Part shown: positions 1 to 7,436 of the stretch, piece after piece
How positions within the stretch are numbered: position 1 is the stretch's first letter
Layout: each line of letters begins with the position of its first letter
Assembly: GCA_013152135.1 (NCBI GenBank)
Contig: JAADGX010000206.1
Location: 1 to 9,959 of the forward strand
Length of the DNA: 9,959 nt
Origin: Chlorobiota bacterium
GTDB lineage: Bacteria > Bacteroidota > Ignavibacteria > SZUA-365 > JAADGX01
Direction: 5' to 3'
The notes under the pieces: generated by a model
The model's database searches: none
What the model saw: only the letters and a program-made list of their open reading frames with translations
What the model was told of the DNA's origin: nothing
Program-made: the position numbers and the translations under genes

Positions 1-51
1 GGTGCGGAGTCATCCTGGTCAAACACCTTTCCACAATTACCTGGCAACCCA

Positions 52-927
52 ATGCTTCCCCTTCTGAGTAAGGAATCGCGCATACGAAAACGGCTGAAAA
101 GACTGCAGCTCATCGCCTCGGACATCGACGGGACGTTGCTGCGCAGCAACAATGTTCTTTCGACGCCGACCAGGGAAGCCATCGCAAAAGTGAAATCCGT
201 AGGAGTCAACGTTGTTCTGCTCAGCAACCGCACGCCCCTTTTTGTTCACAAGCTTTCCCGCGTTATTGATACCCCTTTTCCATCAGTCGGGCTTAATGGA
301 GCCGTTATCATCGATCAGAGAGGACGATTCCTGAAAAGCTGGTTTCTTCCTTCCAGTGTAGCGCAGACAGTCGCTGAAATCGCACGGAAGAGCGACGAGA
401 GTTCACTCGTCGCGTTCAGCGCTGACGGCGTGTTGTATGAACACGAACCACTGCGTATCCCACAGTACCTGGGAGAAGTGCCCGAAGAAATCAAGCGGGT
501 GGATTCCCTTCAGCCGTATTACGATTCCACCTGTATGTACGTCGTCAGCGCGCCATACACGCTCATCCAGGAATTATCGAGAAAATTATCGATACGTCAC
601 CATAACGAGGTTGCAAAGATCACCTATACTTCTCATTCTTTTCCGGGAATATATTACCTTGAAATAAGGAGCCGATCGGTCACCAAGGAAACGGCATTGC
701 GTTGGATTCTGAAACGGTATGGATACTCAAGGCGTGAAGTCGCCGCCATGGGGGACTTCGACAACGACCTGGAAATGTGTCGGTACGCGGGCATTGGTGT
801 GGCGATGGCAAACGCGACAGATTCGCTGAAGCAGGTTTGTGATATTATATTACGTAAAACAAACGAAGAGGACGGCGCAGTGGATTTTCTCATGGACGTA
901 TATAAAGCAAAGAGCCGGGCTACATGA
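52..927 (+). CDS. HAD-superfamily hydrolase, Cof type (sugar-phosphate/nucleotide phosphatase-like)
   Basis: Predicted cytosolic Mg-dependent phosphatase of the HAD superfamily, Cof subfamily (C2 cap); the substrate cannot be told from sequence. Motif I is DIDGT at residues 24-28 (nucleophile D24, acid/base D26). Motif II is the serine of LLSNRT (S58), where relatives usually have ATGR/TSGR. Motif III is probably K212 in SVTKETAL. Motif IV is GDFDND at 234-239. The cap domain lies between motifs II and III. The 291-residue length is normal. The ATG at 52 leaves about 20 charged residues before motif I. No stop lies upstream in this frame back to base 1, so the true start could be further left. 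No clear ribosome-binding site is seen. The stop overlaps the next start (ATGA), which suggests translational coupling to the 7TM-HD gene. Confidence 0.88.
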   Translation: MLPLLSKESRIRKRLKRLQLIASDIDGTLLRSNNVLSTPTREAIAKVKSVGVNVVLLSNRTPLFVHKLSRVIDTPFPSVGLNGAVIIDQRGRFLKSWFLPSSVAQTVAEIARKSDESSLVAFSADGVLYEHEPLRIPQYLGEVPEEIKRVDSLQPYYDSTCMYVVSAPYTLIQELSRKLSIRHHNEVAKITYTSHSFPGIYYLEIRSRSVTKETALRWILKRYGYSRREVAAMGDFDNDLEMCRYAGIGVAMANATDSLKQVCDIILRKTNEEDGAVDFLMDVYKAKSRAT

Positions 928-1178
928 GCGCTAACGACTCACGGACACGGCGTTTCCTTTCCGCCGGTAGCATGACAACCAAGATACTGCTCGGTGTATC
1001 GCTGGTCTTTTTGATTTCCCTGATGCTTCCCCGCGGCAGTACATTCAACTTCGCCATCGAGGTCGGCGACATCTGGAACGCGGACGACGTCATCGCCCCT
1101 TTCACCTTTCCCATCCTTCGTGACCCCACGGCCGTCCAGGCGGAAATCGATTCTGCCACATTGCCGCCACTCCCCTGA
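924..1178 (+). CDS. pgpH: 7TM-HD phosphohydrolase (PgpH/YqfF family), N-terminal fragment before a frameshift
   Basis: First 84 codons of a gene that continues in another frame from about 1172 to 3259. It encodes a short basic N-terminus, one hydrophobic membrane segment (about residues 17-36), and the start of the extracytoplasmic 7TMR-HDED domain, including the family-typical stretch DVIAPFTFPI and a following EIDSA segment. The frame then ends at TGA 1176-1178 after LPPLP. Adding one C to the CCCC run at 1172-1175 joins this frame to the downstream one, giving LPPLPLSFMRDRDVERR and a continuous protein of about 778 residues, normal for the family. The ATG overlaps the stop of the HAD gene by four bases. 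As it stands, the fragment would be a short membrane peptide without catalytic function. Confidence 0.85.
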   Translation: MSANDSRTRRFLSAGSMTTKILLGVSLVFLISLMLPRGSTFNFAIEVGDIWNADDVIAPFTFPILRDPTAVQAEIDSATLPPLP

Positions 1179-1183
1179 GTTTC

Positions 1184-3259
1184 ATGCGCGATCGCGATGT
1201 CGAACGACGAATGCTCGATACCACCAAGGCGTTGTTCAGCCGTATCGAAAAAATCACAACTTTGATGACTCGATTCCGCACCGAACGTTCGCTCGCCAAG
1301 CGGCGCGAAGACAGCCTCAAAATCGTTGCCGAAATGACCAGGTTCCCGCTCGAGCTTGCTACCACCGACTGGAATATCCTCTTTCGCGCCACCACGCCGT
1401 CAAGTCGAAGAGACCGTCGCCACACGACCGTCCTGCAATTGCGGATGCTCGTGGATGAAGGGATTCGCATGGTAAACACGATCGGCGTGCTTGATCGTCC
1501 AAAGTCGGAAATTCGCCAGACAATGATTTCATTGCCACAAGGCAAAATCGAAATAACGGTCCCGAAATCGAAGTTCCTGGATCGACAGGAAGCCCTGTCG
1601 AAGATTGAAGAGCTCCTGAGCAGTCGCCTTCATAACGATACGCTCATCACGACTTTGCGCGGAATAGCCGAATCCATCCTGCAACCCAATATTATCCTGG
1701 ATGAGCAGCGGACCCAGATCGCCCAGCAATGGAACGCGAGCCGTGTGCCAAGAACCATGGGCACGGTCAAGGAAAACGAGCGCATCATCAGCCGGCACGA
1801 GAGAATCACACCGGAGACGAAAGCCAAGCTCGAGTCATTCCAGGCCGCCTGGCAAAAACAAATGGGCGACACCAACGTGATACTCGAGGGTGTGGGTCGC
1901 GCCGGCCACGTGGCGGTGATCCTATTCCTCTTCGTGATTTACCTTTATTTGTTTCGGAAAAAGATTTTCGATGACAATTCAAAACTCCTTCTTATCTCCA
2001 TCCTTATCCTTTTCGTATCGTCGCTGGCATACTTTTCCTACATGATGAAATCCAGCGATCCGGTCGAGTACTTGATCCTGGTGCCGACCGCATCCATGCT
2101 TCTGACCGTGATCTTCGACTCCAGGGTGGGATACAACATTACCGTCGTCATGGCGCTCCTGGCCGGAGCGATTTGCGGCGGAAACTATTCCATCATCGTC
2201 GCATCGCTGGTTGCGGGTGCCCTCGGCGTGTATACCGTTCGCGATATCAAGAATCGAACCCAGATATTCCGGTCGCTGGCGTTCATCTTCCTCGGATACG
2301 CGGTATGTATCACTTTCTTCGGCCTGCAACGTTCGGAAGAAATATCCAAGATCATGATGCAACTCGGGTACGCCCTGGGGAATTCCATCATCTCGCCGGT
2401 ACTGACTTTCGGGCTGCTTATTTTCTTTGAAAAGTTTTTCGGTATCACGACGGACCTCACACTTCTCGAGCTTTCCGATTACACCCATCCCCTGTTGCGT
2501 GAATTATCAACAAAAGCGCCGGGGACGTTTCACCACAGCATCAATATGGCCAGCATGGCGGAGGCGGCGGCCAAGGAAATCGGCGCAAATCCCATCCTGG
2601 CCCGCGTCGGAGCGTATTACCACGACATCGGCAAGATCGTCGCACCGGAATTCTTCGTCGAAAACCAGATCTCCCAAATCAATCGACACGATGATCTCGA
2701 CCCCAAGGAAAGCGCGCGCATCATTATCGATCACGTGCGGGAAGGCGTCGCGCTGGGCAGGAAATACGGACTGCCGGAACGCATACTTGAATTCATTCCC
2801 GCCCATCATGGGAAAACCATCGTCTCGTATTTTTACGCCAGGGAAAAGGAACAGGCACGGGATGTAAGCAAAGACGAGTTCCGCTATCCCGGTCCCCGTC
2901 CCCGTTCCAAAGAAACAGCCATTGTCATGCTGGCGGATACAATCGAAGCCGCGGCCAGGGCCATTGATGAACCAACCCCGGAAAAGATCAAGCAACTCAT
3001 CGATTCCATCGTGACCAAACGCCTGAACGAGGGGGAACTTGACGAAGCCGACATCACCATGCAGGATTTGTTCAAGATTAAGAAAAGCTTCTTGGGCATC
3101 CTCCTGGGAATACATCATAATCGCATCAAGTACCCGAGCCAGGAGGAAGAACAAAAGGCGAAGAAGCTGGTTGAGCAAACCGCGAAGACGTTCTTGTTTC
3201 CGAATTCCGCCGACGCACTTATTCGCAGGATCAAGCACCTTGGAAAATCCGAAGAATGA
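1184..3259 (+). CDS. pgpH: 7TM-HD phosphohydrolase (PgpH/YqfF family), main part; likely c-di-AMP phosphodiesterase
   Basis: Inner-membrane protein with an extracytoplasmic 7TMR-HDED domain (about residues 1-230), several membrane segments (about 235-430) and a cytoplasmic HD phosphohydrolase domain (about 440-660). HD-domain residues visible are H450/H451 in GTFHHS, H480-D481 in YYHDIGK and H541/H542 in AHHGKT. The characterised relative, Listeria PgpH, hydrolyses c-di-AMP; that activity here is inferred from family membership. The ATG at 1184 is only the first ATG after the frameshift, and the open frame reaches back to about 1172. Without the 84 codons at 924-1178 the protein lacks its first membrane segment, so topology and export of the sensor domain would be wrong. 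Its 3' end overlaps the start of the recombinase gene by 20 bases. Long open frames on the opposite strand here are shadows. Confidence 0.9.
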   Translation: MRDRDVERRMLDTTKALFSRIEKITTLMTRFRTERSLAKRREDSLKIVAEMTRFPLELATTDWNILFRATTPSSRRDRRHTTVLQLRMLVDEGIRMVNTIGVLDRPKSEIRQTMISLPQGKIEITVPKSKFLDRQEALSKIEELLSSRLHNDTLITTLRGIAESILQPNIILDEQRTQIAQQWNASRVPRTMGTVKENERIISRHERITPETKAKLESFQAAWQKQMGDTNVILEGVGRAGHVAVILFLFVIYLYLFRKKIFDDNSKLLLISILILFVSSLAYFSYMMKSSDPVEYLILVPTASMLLTVIFDSRVGYNITVVMALLAGAICGGNYSIIVASLVAGALGVYTVRDIKNRTQIFRSLAFIFLGYAVCITFFGLQRSEEISKIMMQLGYALGNSIISPVLTFGLLIFFEKFFGITTDLTLLELSDYTHPLLRELSTKAPGTFHHSINMASMAEAAAKEIGANPILARVGAYYHDIGKIVAPEFFVENQISQINRHDDLDPKESARIIIDHVREGVALGRKYGLPERILEFIPAHHGKTIVSYFYAREKEQARDVSKDEFRYPGPRPRSKETAIVMLADTIEAAARAIDEPTPEKIKQLIDSIVTKRLNEGELDEADITMQDLFKIKKSFLGILLGIHHNRIKYPSQEEEQKAKKLVEQTAKTFLFPNSADALIRRIKHLGKSEE
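3227..3230 (+). promoter_or_regulatory. Shine-Dalgarno site for the TTG start of the Xer recombinase
   Basis: AGGA inside the 3' end of the pgpH-like gene, nine bases before the TTG at 3240. It decides the start of the recombinase, because no ATG or GTG lies at a suitable place before the conserved N-terminal domain. Confidence 0.55.
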
Positions 3260-4169
3260 TCTCCCCGTTGCGCCGTCGCTTCTGCAACCCATCCAGGCGT
3301 ACCTGACCTACCTGCGAATTGAAAAAGGTCTGTCGGAAAACACTCTCATTTCATATTCGTTCGATATCCATCGTTTCGCGACCTGGATCTGGGAAACGGG
3401 TACCGAGGATCTCGCCGATGTGACCCGTGAAGATATTACCCGCTTCCTGGGCTCCCTCCACCGTGCCGGTTTGAGCAGCCGGAGCCTGTCCCGCACCATT
3501 TCGTCCCTGAAAGGCTTGTTCAAATTCCTCAGCGAGGAAAGCTTCCTCGTGGACGACATCACCTCCGATCTCGAACTTCCCATCCAGGAAAAACGTCTTC
3601 CCGAGGTCCTGACCAGGGATGAGATCATCCGGATCCTCGAACAGCCGGATACCTCGACGACACGCGGAATCCGTGATCGAACGATCCTGGAAAGCATGTA
3701 TGCCACCGGGATGCGCGTCTCGGAAGCGGTCAACCTGAGACTGCCCCAACTCATGCTGGATGACGGTCTCGTGCAGCTATTCGGTAAAGGCTCAAAGGAA
3801 CGACTCGTACCCATCGGCGATGTAGCCATCGAATGGATCAACCGCTACCTCACCGTATCGCGACCGCAACTATTGAAACCAGGTTTCAGGACCGACGTCG
3901 TATTTCTCAACAATCGCGGGCGCGGTCTGAGTCGCATGAGCATCTGGAACCTGGTTCGAAGCTCCGCCAGGTCCGCGGGCATCGAACGTGACGTTCATCC
4001 CCACACTCTGCGCCACTCCTTCGCCACCCACCTGCTGGAAGGCGGCGCCGACCTGAGAGCCGTCCAGGAAATGCTCGGTCACGTTGATATCAGCACTACG
4101 GAAATCTACACACACGTCGACCGGGAGTATCTCAAGCAAGAACACAAAGCGCACCATCCACGCGGTTGA
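3240..4169 (+). CDS. xerD: Tyrosine recombinase XerC/XerD family (XerD-like)
   Basis: Site-specific recombinase that, with a partner, resolves chromosome dimers at dif during division. From the TTG at 3240 it has 309 residues, the usual Xer length. The N-terminal SAM-like DNA-binding domain (about residues 12-100) carries EKGLSENTLISY, closer to XerD than XerC. All catalytic residues are present: R159 in GMRVSE, K183 in GKGSKER, H255 and R258 in HTLRHSF, H281 in MLGH, and the nucleophile Y290 in TTEIYTH. The open frame extends left to 3039, but that part is a shadow of the pgpH-like gene. TTG is chosen because AGGA lies nine bases upstream and the protein then begins just before its first domain. 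The setting is a housekeeping operon without phage genes or flanking repeats, which favours a chromosomal Xer over an integrase. XerC versus XerD is not settled by sequence alone. Confidence 0.88.
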   Translation: MENPKNDLPVAPSLLQPIQAYLTYLRIEKGLSENTLISYSFDIHRFATWIWETGTEDLADVTREDITRFLGSLHRAGLSSRSLSRTISSLKGLFKFLSEESFLVDDITSDLELPIQEKRLPEVLTRDEIIRILEQPDTSTTRGIRDRTILESMYATGMRVSEAVNLRLPQLMLDDGLVQLFGKGSKERLVPIGDVAIEWINRYLTVSRPQLLKPGFRTDVVFLNNRGRGLSRMSIWNLVRSSARSAGIERDVHPHTLRHSFATHLLEGGADLRAVQEMLGHVDISTTEIYTHVDREYLKQEHKAHHPRG

Positions 4170-4185
4170 CACCCGGCAAGCCATC

Positions 4186-4202
4186 ACCGGAAACTGGTTT
4201 TC
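4186..4202 (+). terminator. Weak hairpin after the Xer gene
   Basis: ACCGG-AAA-CTGGT forms a five-pair stem with one G-U pair, followed by only TTTTC. It could be a weak terminator or pause between the recombinase and thymidylate kinase genes. The stem is short and the U-tract poor. Confidence 0.2.
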
Positions 4203-4204
4203 AA

Positions 4205-4233
4205 TTGTTCCCTGCAACCACGCGCTTTATATT
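4205..4233 (+). promoter_or_regulatory. Possible sigma70-like promoter before tmk
   Basis: TTGTTC (4205-4210) and TATATT (4228-4233) are separated by 17 bases, about 38 bases before the preferred tmk start. This is the only sizeable gap (about 100 bases) in the rightward block, so an internal promoter is plausible. The match is partial and the lineage's promoter consensus is unknown. Confidence 0.3.
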
Positions 4234-4271
4234 CTTCATGATATGGTATTCAATTCCAGGGAATGGATACA

Positions 4272-4571
4272 ATGAACCAGGCGAAACAACAACACGCCCC
4301 TCTTATCACTTTTGAAGGGATTGACGGTTCGGGAAAAACGACCCAGATCCGTTTGCTGTCGTCATGGCTGGAAAAGCGAAATCTCCGGTACCGTATTGTT
4401 CGTGAGCCGGGCGGTACCAGCATCTCCGAAAAAATCCGGAACCTGCTCCTGGACAAGGAGAACAAGGGAATGGACGCCGTGTGCGAAATGTTTCTCTTTT
4501 CCGCCGCCCGCGCACAAGTCACCACGGAGATCATTCTTCCCGCACTTGCCGGTGGTATCGTGGTCATCTGA
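4272..4571 (+). pseudogene. tmk: Thymidylate kinase, N-terminal part, broken by a frameshift
   Basis: Thymidylate kinase phosphorylates dTMP to dTDP with ATP and is normally essential. This part holds the P-loop GIDGSGKTT (residues 16-24 from the ATG at 4272), the dTMP-binding REPGGT motif, and the strand ending GGIVVI just before the DRY motif. The frame then meets TGA at 4569-4571. The conserved continuation DRYYDSTTAYQ is present at once in the +1 frame from GAC 4570. Relatives have one residue between VVI and DRY, so a two-base loss fits better than a one-base gain. I prefer ATG 4272 over ATG 4263 because AGGG at 4258-4261 is ten bases from the former and only one from the latter. The gene sits about 100 bases after the recombinase gene. 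Confidence 0.88.
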
Positions 4572-4938
4572 CCGGTACTATGATTCCACGACCGCCTACC
4601 AGTGATACGGACGTGGCCTGGACGTTGAAAACCTGGCCCATGTGCACGCAATGGCAACGTTTAACACACGGCCAGACTGTACGTTCTTCCTGGATATCTC
4701 AACAGAAGAAGCCTTTGCGAGAAAAGTCCGCGCCGATGAAACAAGCGACCGAATGGAATCCGCACCCGCAGCATTTTTCCAACGGGTGCGAGCGGGATAC
4801 CTCGAACTGGCGCGCAAGGAGCCTGAGCGCTGGACGATTCTCGATGCAACCCGCTCACCGCAGGAAATTGCCGCCGCCGTTTCCGCGAGAGTTGAAGACT
4901 TGCTGAAAACGTATTATCACGATTTATCCGAACATTGA
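4570..4938 (+). pseudogene. tmk: Thymidylate kinase, C-terminal part, with an in-frame TGA
   Basis: Continuation of tmk in the shifted frame: DRYYDSTTAYQ, then TGA at 4603-4605, then YGRGLDVENLAHVHAMA and the rest of the protein to the stop at 4936-4938. The family motif is AYQGYGR, so TGA stands exactly where a glycine codon (GGA with one changed base) is expected. The rest is intact: a PDCTFFLDIS strand, a LID region with a DRME motif, and a C-terminal helix pair. With both lesions repaired the gene encodes about 222 residues, slightly longer than typical Tmk. A separate product could begin only at ATG 4642 and would lack the P-loop and DRY motif, so it would be inactive. The stop lies 12 bases before the protease gene. 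Confidence 0.85.
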
Positions 4939-4950
4939 ACAAGTACTAAC

Positions 4951-6606
4951 ATGAACTATCTCAAGTTGCGCAGGAAGACCTCAGCGATCATTCTCCTTCT
5001 CGGCGTTGTTCTCTTCATGGGGTTTCGCTCGGGAGGAAACCTGTGGCGCCAAATACAAGAAAGCCTGGAGCTGTACGAAAAGGTCTTTGTTGAAATCCGC
5101 ACGAATTACGTTGACAACATCGACCCCGAAAAATTGGTTGCGGCAGGTGTCCGTGGCATGGTGTCAATTCTCGATCCTTATTCGCAATTCATCGACAAGG
5201 AACACCAGCAAGACGTCACAACCATTACCATCGGCATGTACAGCGGCATCGGTATTTACCTTGGTTACCGGGACAACCACATCACCGTGACATCCGTGCT
5301 CCGGGGACAGTCCGCGCAACGTGGCGGCCTCCGTCCCGGCGACGTCATCCTGGCGGTGGACAACCACGATACCAGACGCCTGAAACCAGACGCTATCAGG
5401 AAATGGCTGCGGGGGAAACCCTCGACGACCGTGCGATTGACCATCGCGCGACCGGGGATTTCCGATACACTGCATTTCAGCTTAGAACGCGAGTTCGTCC
5501 ACCTTCCCACGGTTGGTTATTACGGGTTCGTCGCCCCCGGCATCGCGGTCATTCAACTCCACCGTTTCACCCGGCAGGCCTCGTTTGAATTCGAGAAAGC
5601 GCTCAAGAGACTGGGGCCCGAGAGCAGGTTAAAAGGTCTCATTCTCGACCTGCGCGACAACCCGGGCGGTCTTCTGGAGACTGCCGTCGATATCGTGGAG
5701 AATTTCGTCTCCAAGGGCACGCTCATCGTATCGACGCGGGGGCGCAACGGCCTCGTCGTGCGCGAGTATCATTCCGACCGTGAACCTTCATACGCTTCTG
5801 TTCCTCTCGTCATCCTGGTGAACAAGCGTTCCGCCAGCGCCAGCGAAATCGTTGCGGGCGCGATCCAGGACCTGGACCGCGGCGTCCTCGTGGGAGAACG
5901 GACTTACGGCAAGGGACTCGTTCAGCGCATCATTCGTCTGTCGGAATCGGCGGCACTGAAAATGACCACGGCGCGTTATTACACGCCCAGTGGAAGATGC
6001 ATCCAGGAAATCGATTACGCGGAACGCCGCAACGGTCACGCCTCCCATTCCGATTCCGCTGCGCGGGCGGCATTTTACACGCTCAATCAGAACCGTGTCG
6101 TGCACGCATATGGCGGTATCACGCCGGACACAGTTGTCAAACGCAAAAGCCTGCATTCCGTTACGGAAAAACTCCTTTCATCCGGGAGGATCTTTTCCTT
6201 CTCTGCGTATTACCTCAACACGACCAAACCGCCCTTCGTCCCCGACGGCGAGGAAATCTGGAGACGCTTCATGGAGTATTCCCGTGACCATCAGTGGGTA
6301 AATCAGGACAGTGTACACAAAGCATACGCCACGATTTCCGCATCCCTGGCCGGACGTGAAACCGGCGACGACCTGCGCGAGGCGCTTCATATTCTCAAAA
6401 GCAAAATCGATATGCTGGCCCGCTCGACTATCGTAGAAAACCGACGAGAAATTCTCGGCAAACTCCTCGTGGAAATACACCGGCAATACGCGGGAAGCGC
6501 CGCCGGGTACAAGTACCGTCTCTATTCGGATCCACAAATGCAGACCGCCGTATCCATCCTGCAATCGACATCGGTTTACGAAGCCATCCTGGCCGCCAGT
6601 GAATAG
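4951..6606 (+). CDS. Carboxyl-terminal processing protease, S41 family with PDZ domain
   Basis: Membrane-anchored or periplasmic serine protease (CtpA/Prc type) that cleaves proteins near their C-termini. It has 551 residues. A basic N-terminus and hydrophobic segment (about 10-26) form a signal anchor or signal peptide. An N-terminal helical region carries YVDNIDPEKL and LDPYSQF. The PDZ domain spans about 95-168, with GIGIYLG and GLRPGDVIL. The S41 core spans about 185-375. The oxyanion/strand motif LDLRDNPGG is at 232-240. The catalytic Ser-Lys pair is S296 in RSASASE and K321 in TYGKGLVQ, with Q325; this spacing of 25 and 4 matches characterised Ctp proteases. Residues about 400-551 form an extra C-terminal helical region like that seen in Bacteroidota/Chlorobiota homologues. 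The ATG at 4951 has no strong ribosome-binding site. The gene follows tmk by 12 bases. Confidence 0.92.
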   Translation: MNYLKLRRKTSAIILLLGVVLFMGFRSGGNLWRQIQESLELYEKVFVEIRTNYVDNIDPEKLVAAGVRGMVSILDPYSQFIDKEHQQDVTTITIGMYSGIGIYLGYRDNHITVTSVLRGQSAQRGGLRPGDVILAVDNHDTRRLKPDAIRKWLRGKPSTTVRLTIARPGISDTLHFSLEREFVHLPTVGYYGFVAPGIAVIQLHRFTRQASFEFEKALKRLGPESRLKGLILDLRDNPGGLLETAVDIVENFVSKGTLIVSTRGRNGLVVREYHSDREPSYASVPLVILVNKRSASASEIVAGAIQDLDRGVLVGERTYGKGLVQRIIRLSESAALKMTTARYYTPSGRCIQEIDYAERRNGHASHSDSAARAAFYTLNQNRVVHAYGGITPDTVVKRKSLHSVTEKLLSSGRIFSFSAYYLNTTKPPFVPDGEEIWRRFMEYSRDHQWVNQDSVHKAYATISASLAGRETGDDLREALHILKSKIDMLARSTIVENRREILGKLLVEIHRQYAGSAAGYKYRLYSDPQMQTAVSILQSTSVYEAILAASE

Positions 6607-6624
6607 ATCCCAGCGATCAACTCC

Positions 6625-7431
6625 ATGGAATTTCACCTGATACTGCTCCTTTTCCTGGGCGGAATCGCCATCGGTTTCCTCTCGGGATTTTTCGGAATCG
6701 GCGGCGGAATCATCATTGTTCCCATGCTTCTCTCGATATTTGACGCCACCGGCATCCCGGACGAAGTCTCCATGCATCTCGCCGTGGCGACCAGCCTTTC
6801 CATCATCTTTCTAACAAGTTCGGTAAACGGCGTAACACAGTTCAGAAAGGGATTCCTCAGCGTTCGCGCCGTCGCTGGCATTGCAGCCGGGAGTATCGTC
6901 ACTGCGTACCTGGTTGGTTTCGTGTCCGGTTCCATCCCCCGCCCGTTGATGCAATTCGTCTTCACCTTCGTCGTCATCCTGACTGCGTTCCAGTTGCTCA
7001 CCGGAAACAACCGGAAGAAGTCTTTCGACGGCGCGCCCGAACACCAAACTCCACGTCTCATCCTTATCGGCCTGCTGATCGGATCGATTTCCGCTCTTGC
7101 CGGCACCGGGGGCGGCCTGATCGCCGTGCCCATGCTTCACTTCTTCGTCCGTATGAAAATGAAAGAAGCTATCGCGTCTTCGACCGGCGTCATGGTCCTC
7201 ACGACGTTCGCCGGCCTCCTCGGTTACGCTACCGGCGGGACCCACCTGCCCGTCCTGCCGTTCGCCACGATGGGCTACGTCGCGTACCCCTTTGCTATTC
7301 CCGTCGTCGTGGGAACCGTTCTGGGCGGGCCCTTCGGGGTTCATACGAGCCATAGAACAGCGAGCGGCGTCCTGCGCAGGCTTTTCGCCGTTCTGCTTAT
7401 CCTGGTTGCCGTTTACGTGAATTTCGGTTGA
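6625..7431 (+). CDS. TauE/SafE-family membrane permease (sulfite exporter-like)
   Basis: Integral inner-membrane protein of 268 residues, the usual size for the TauE/SafE (formerly DUF81) family. Members export or import sulfite, sulfoacetate or related organosulfur anions; the substrate here is unknown. The internal duplication of the family is visible. The first half has GFLSGFFGIGGG at residues 17-28, then VPMLL and AVATS. The second half has ALAGTGGG at 157-164, then VPML and AIASST. About eight hydrophobic segments are present. A basic loop at about 128-144 separates the halves. The gene starts 18 bases after the protease stop and is the last of the rightward block. It ends five bases from the stop of the convergent LON-domain gene. 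No clear Shine-Dalgarno is seen. Confidence 0.87.
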   Translation: MEFHLILLLFLGGIAIGFLSGFFGIGGGIIIVPMLLSIFDATGIPDEVSMHLAVATSLSIIFLTSSVNGVTQFRKGFLSVRAVAGIAAGSIVTAYLVGFVSGSIPRPLMQFVFTFVVILTAFQLLTGNNRKKSFDGAPEHQTPRLILIGLLIGSISALAGTGGGLIAVPMLHFFVRMKMKEAIASSTGVMVLTTFAGLLGYATGGTHLPVLPFATMGYVAYPFAIPVVVGTVLGGPFGVHTSHRTASGVLRRLFAVLLILVAVYVNFG

Positions 7432-7436
7432 GCGGA

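Noticed and set aside
1..71. End of an upstream gene overlapping the HAD gene (frame 3 reads to TAA at 69-71; frame 2 reads to TGA at 65-67)
   Set aside because: An upstream gene with an overlap of about 20 bases would suit this compact operon, but some 20 residues in either frame are too few to recognise or to choose between frames.
3039..3239. N-terminal extension of the recombinase frame to 3039
   Set aside because: It is entirely out of frame inside the HD domain, rich in Arg and Ser, and would make the protein far longer than any Xer. The TTG at 3240 with AGGA fits better.
2507..3292. A 261-codon open frame on the minus strand, with others at 1979-2488 and 1102-1545
   Set aside because: They lie opposite the well-conserved 7TM-HD gene, show no recognisable domain, and are explained by GC-rich codon bias.
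3240..4169. Recombinase as an integrase of a mobile element
   Set aside because: No attachment-site repeats, tRNA, phage or plasmid genes nearby, and the length and motifs are those of chromosomal Xer proteins.
4166..4171. Perfect TTGACA hexamer at the end of the recombinase gene
   Set aside because: No -10 element is found 16-19 bases downstream, and its first bases are the recombinase Val-stop codons.
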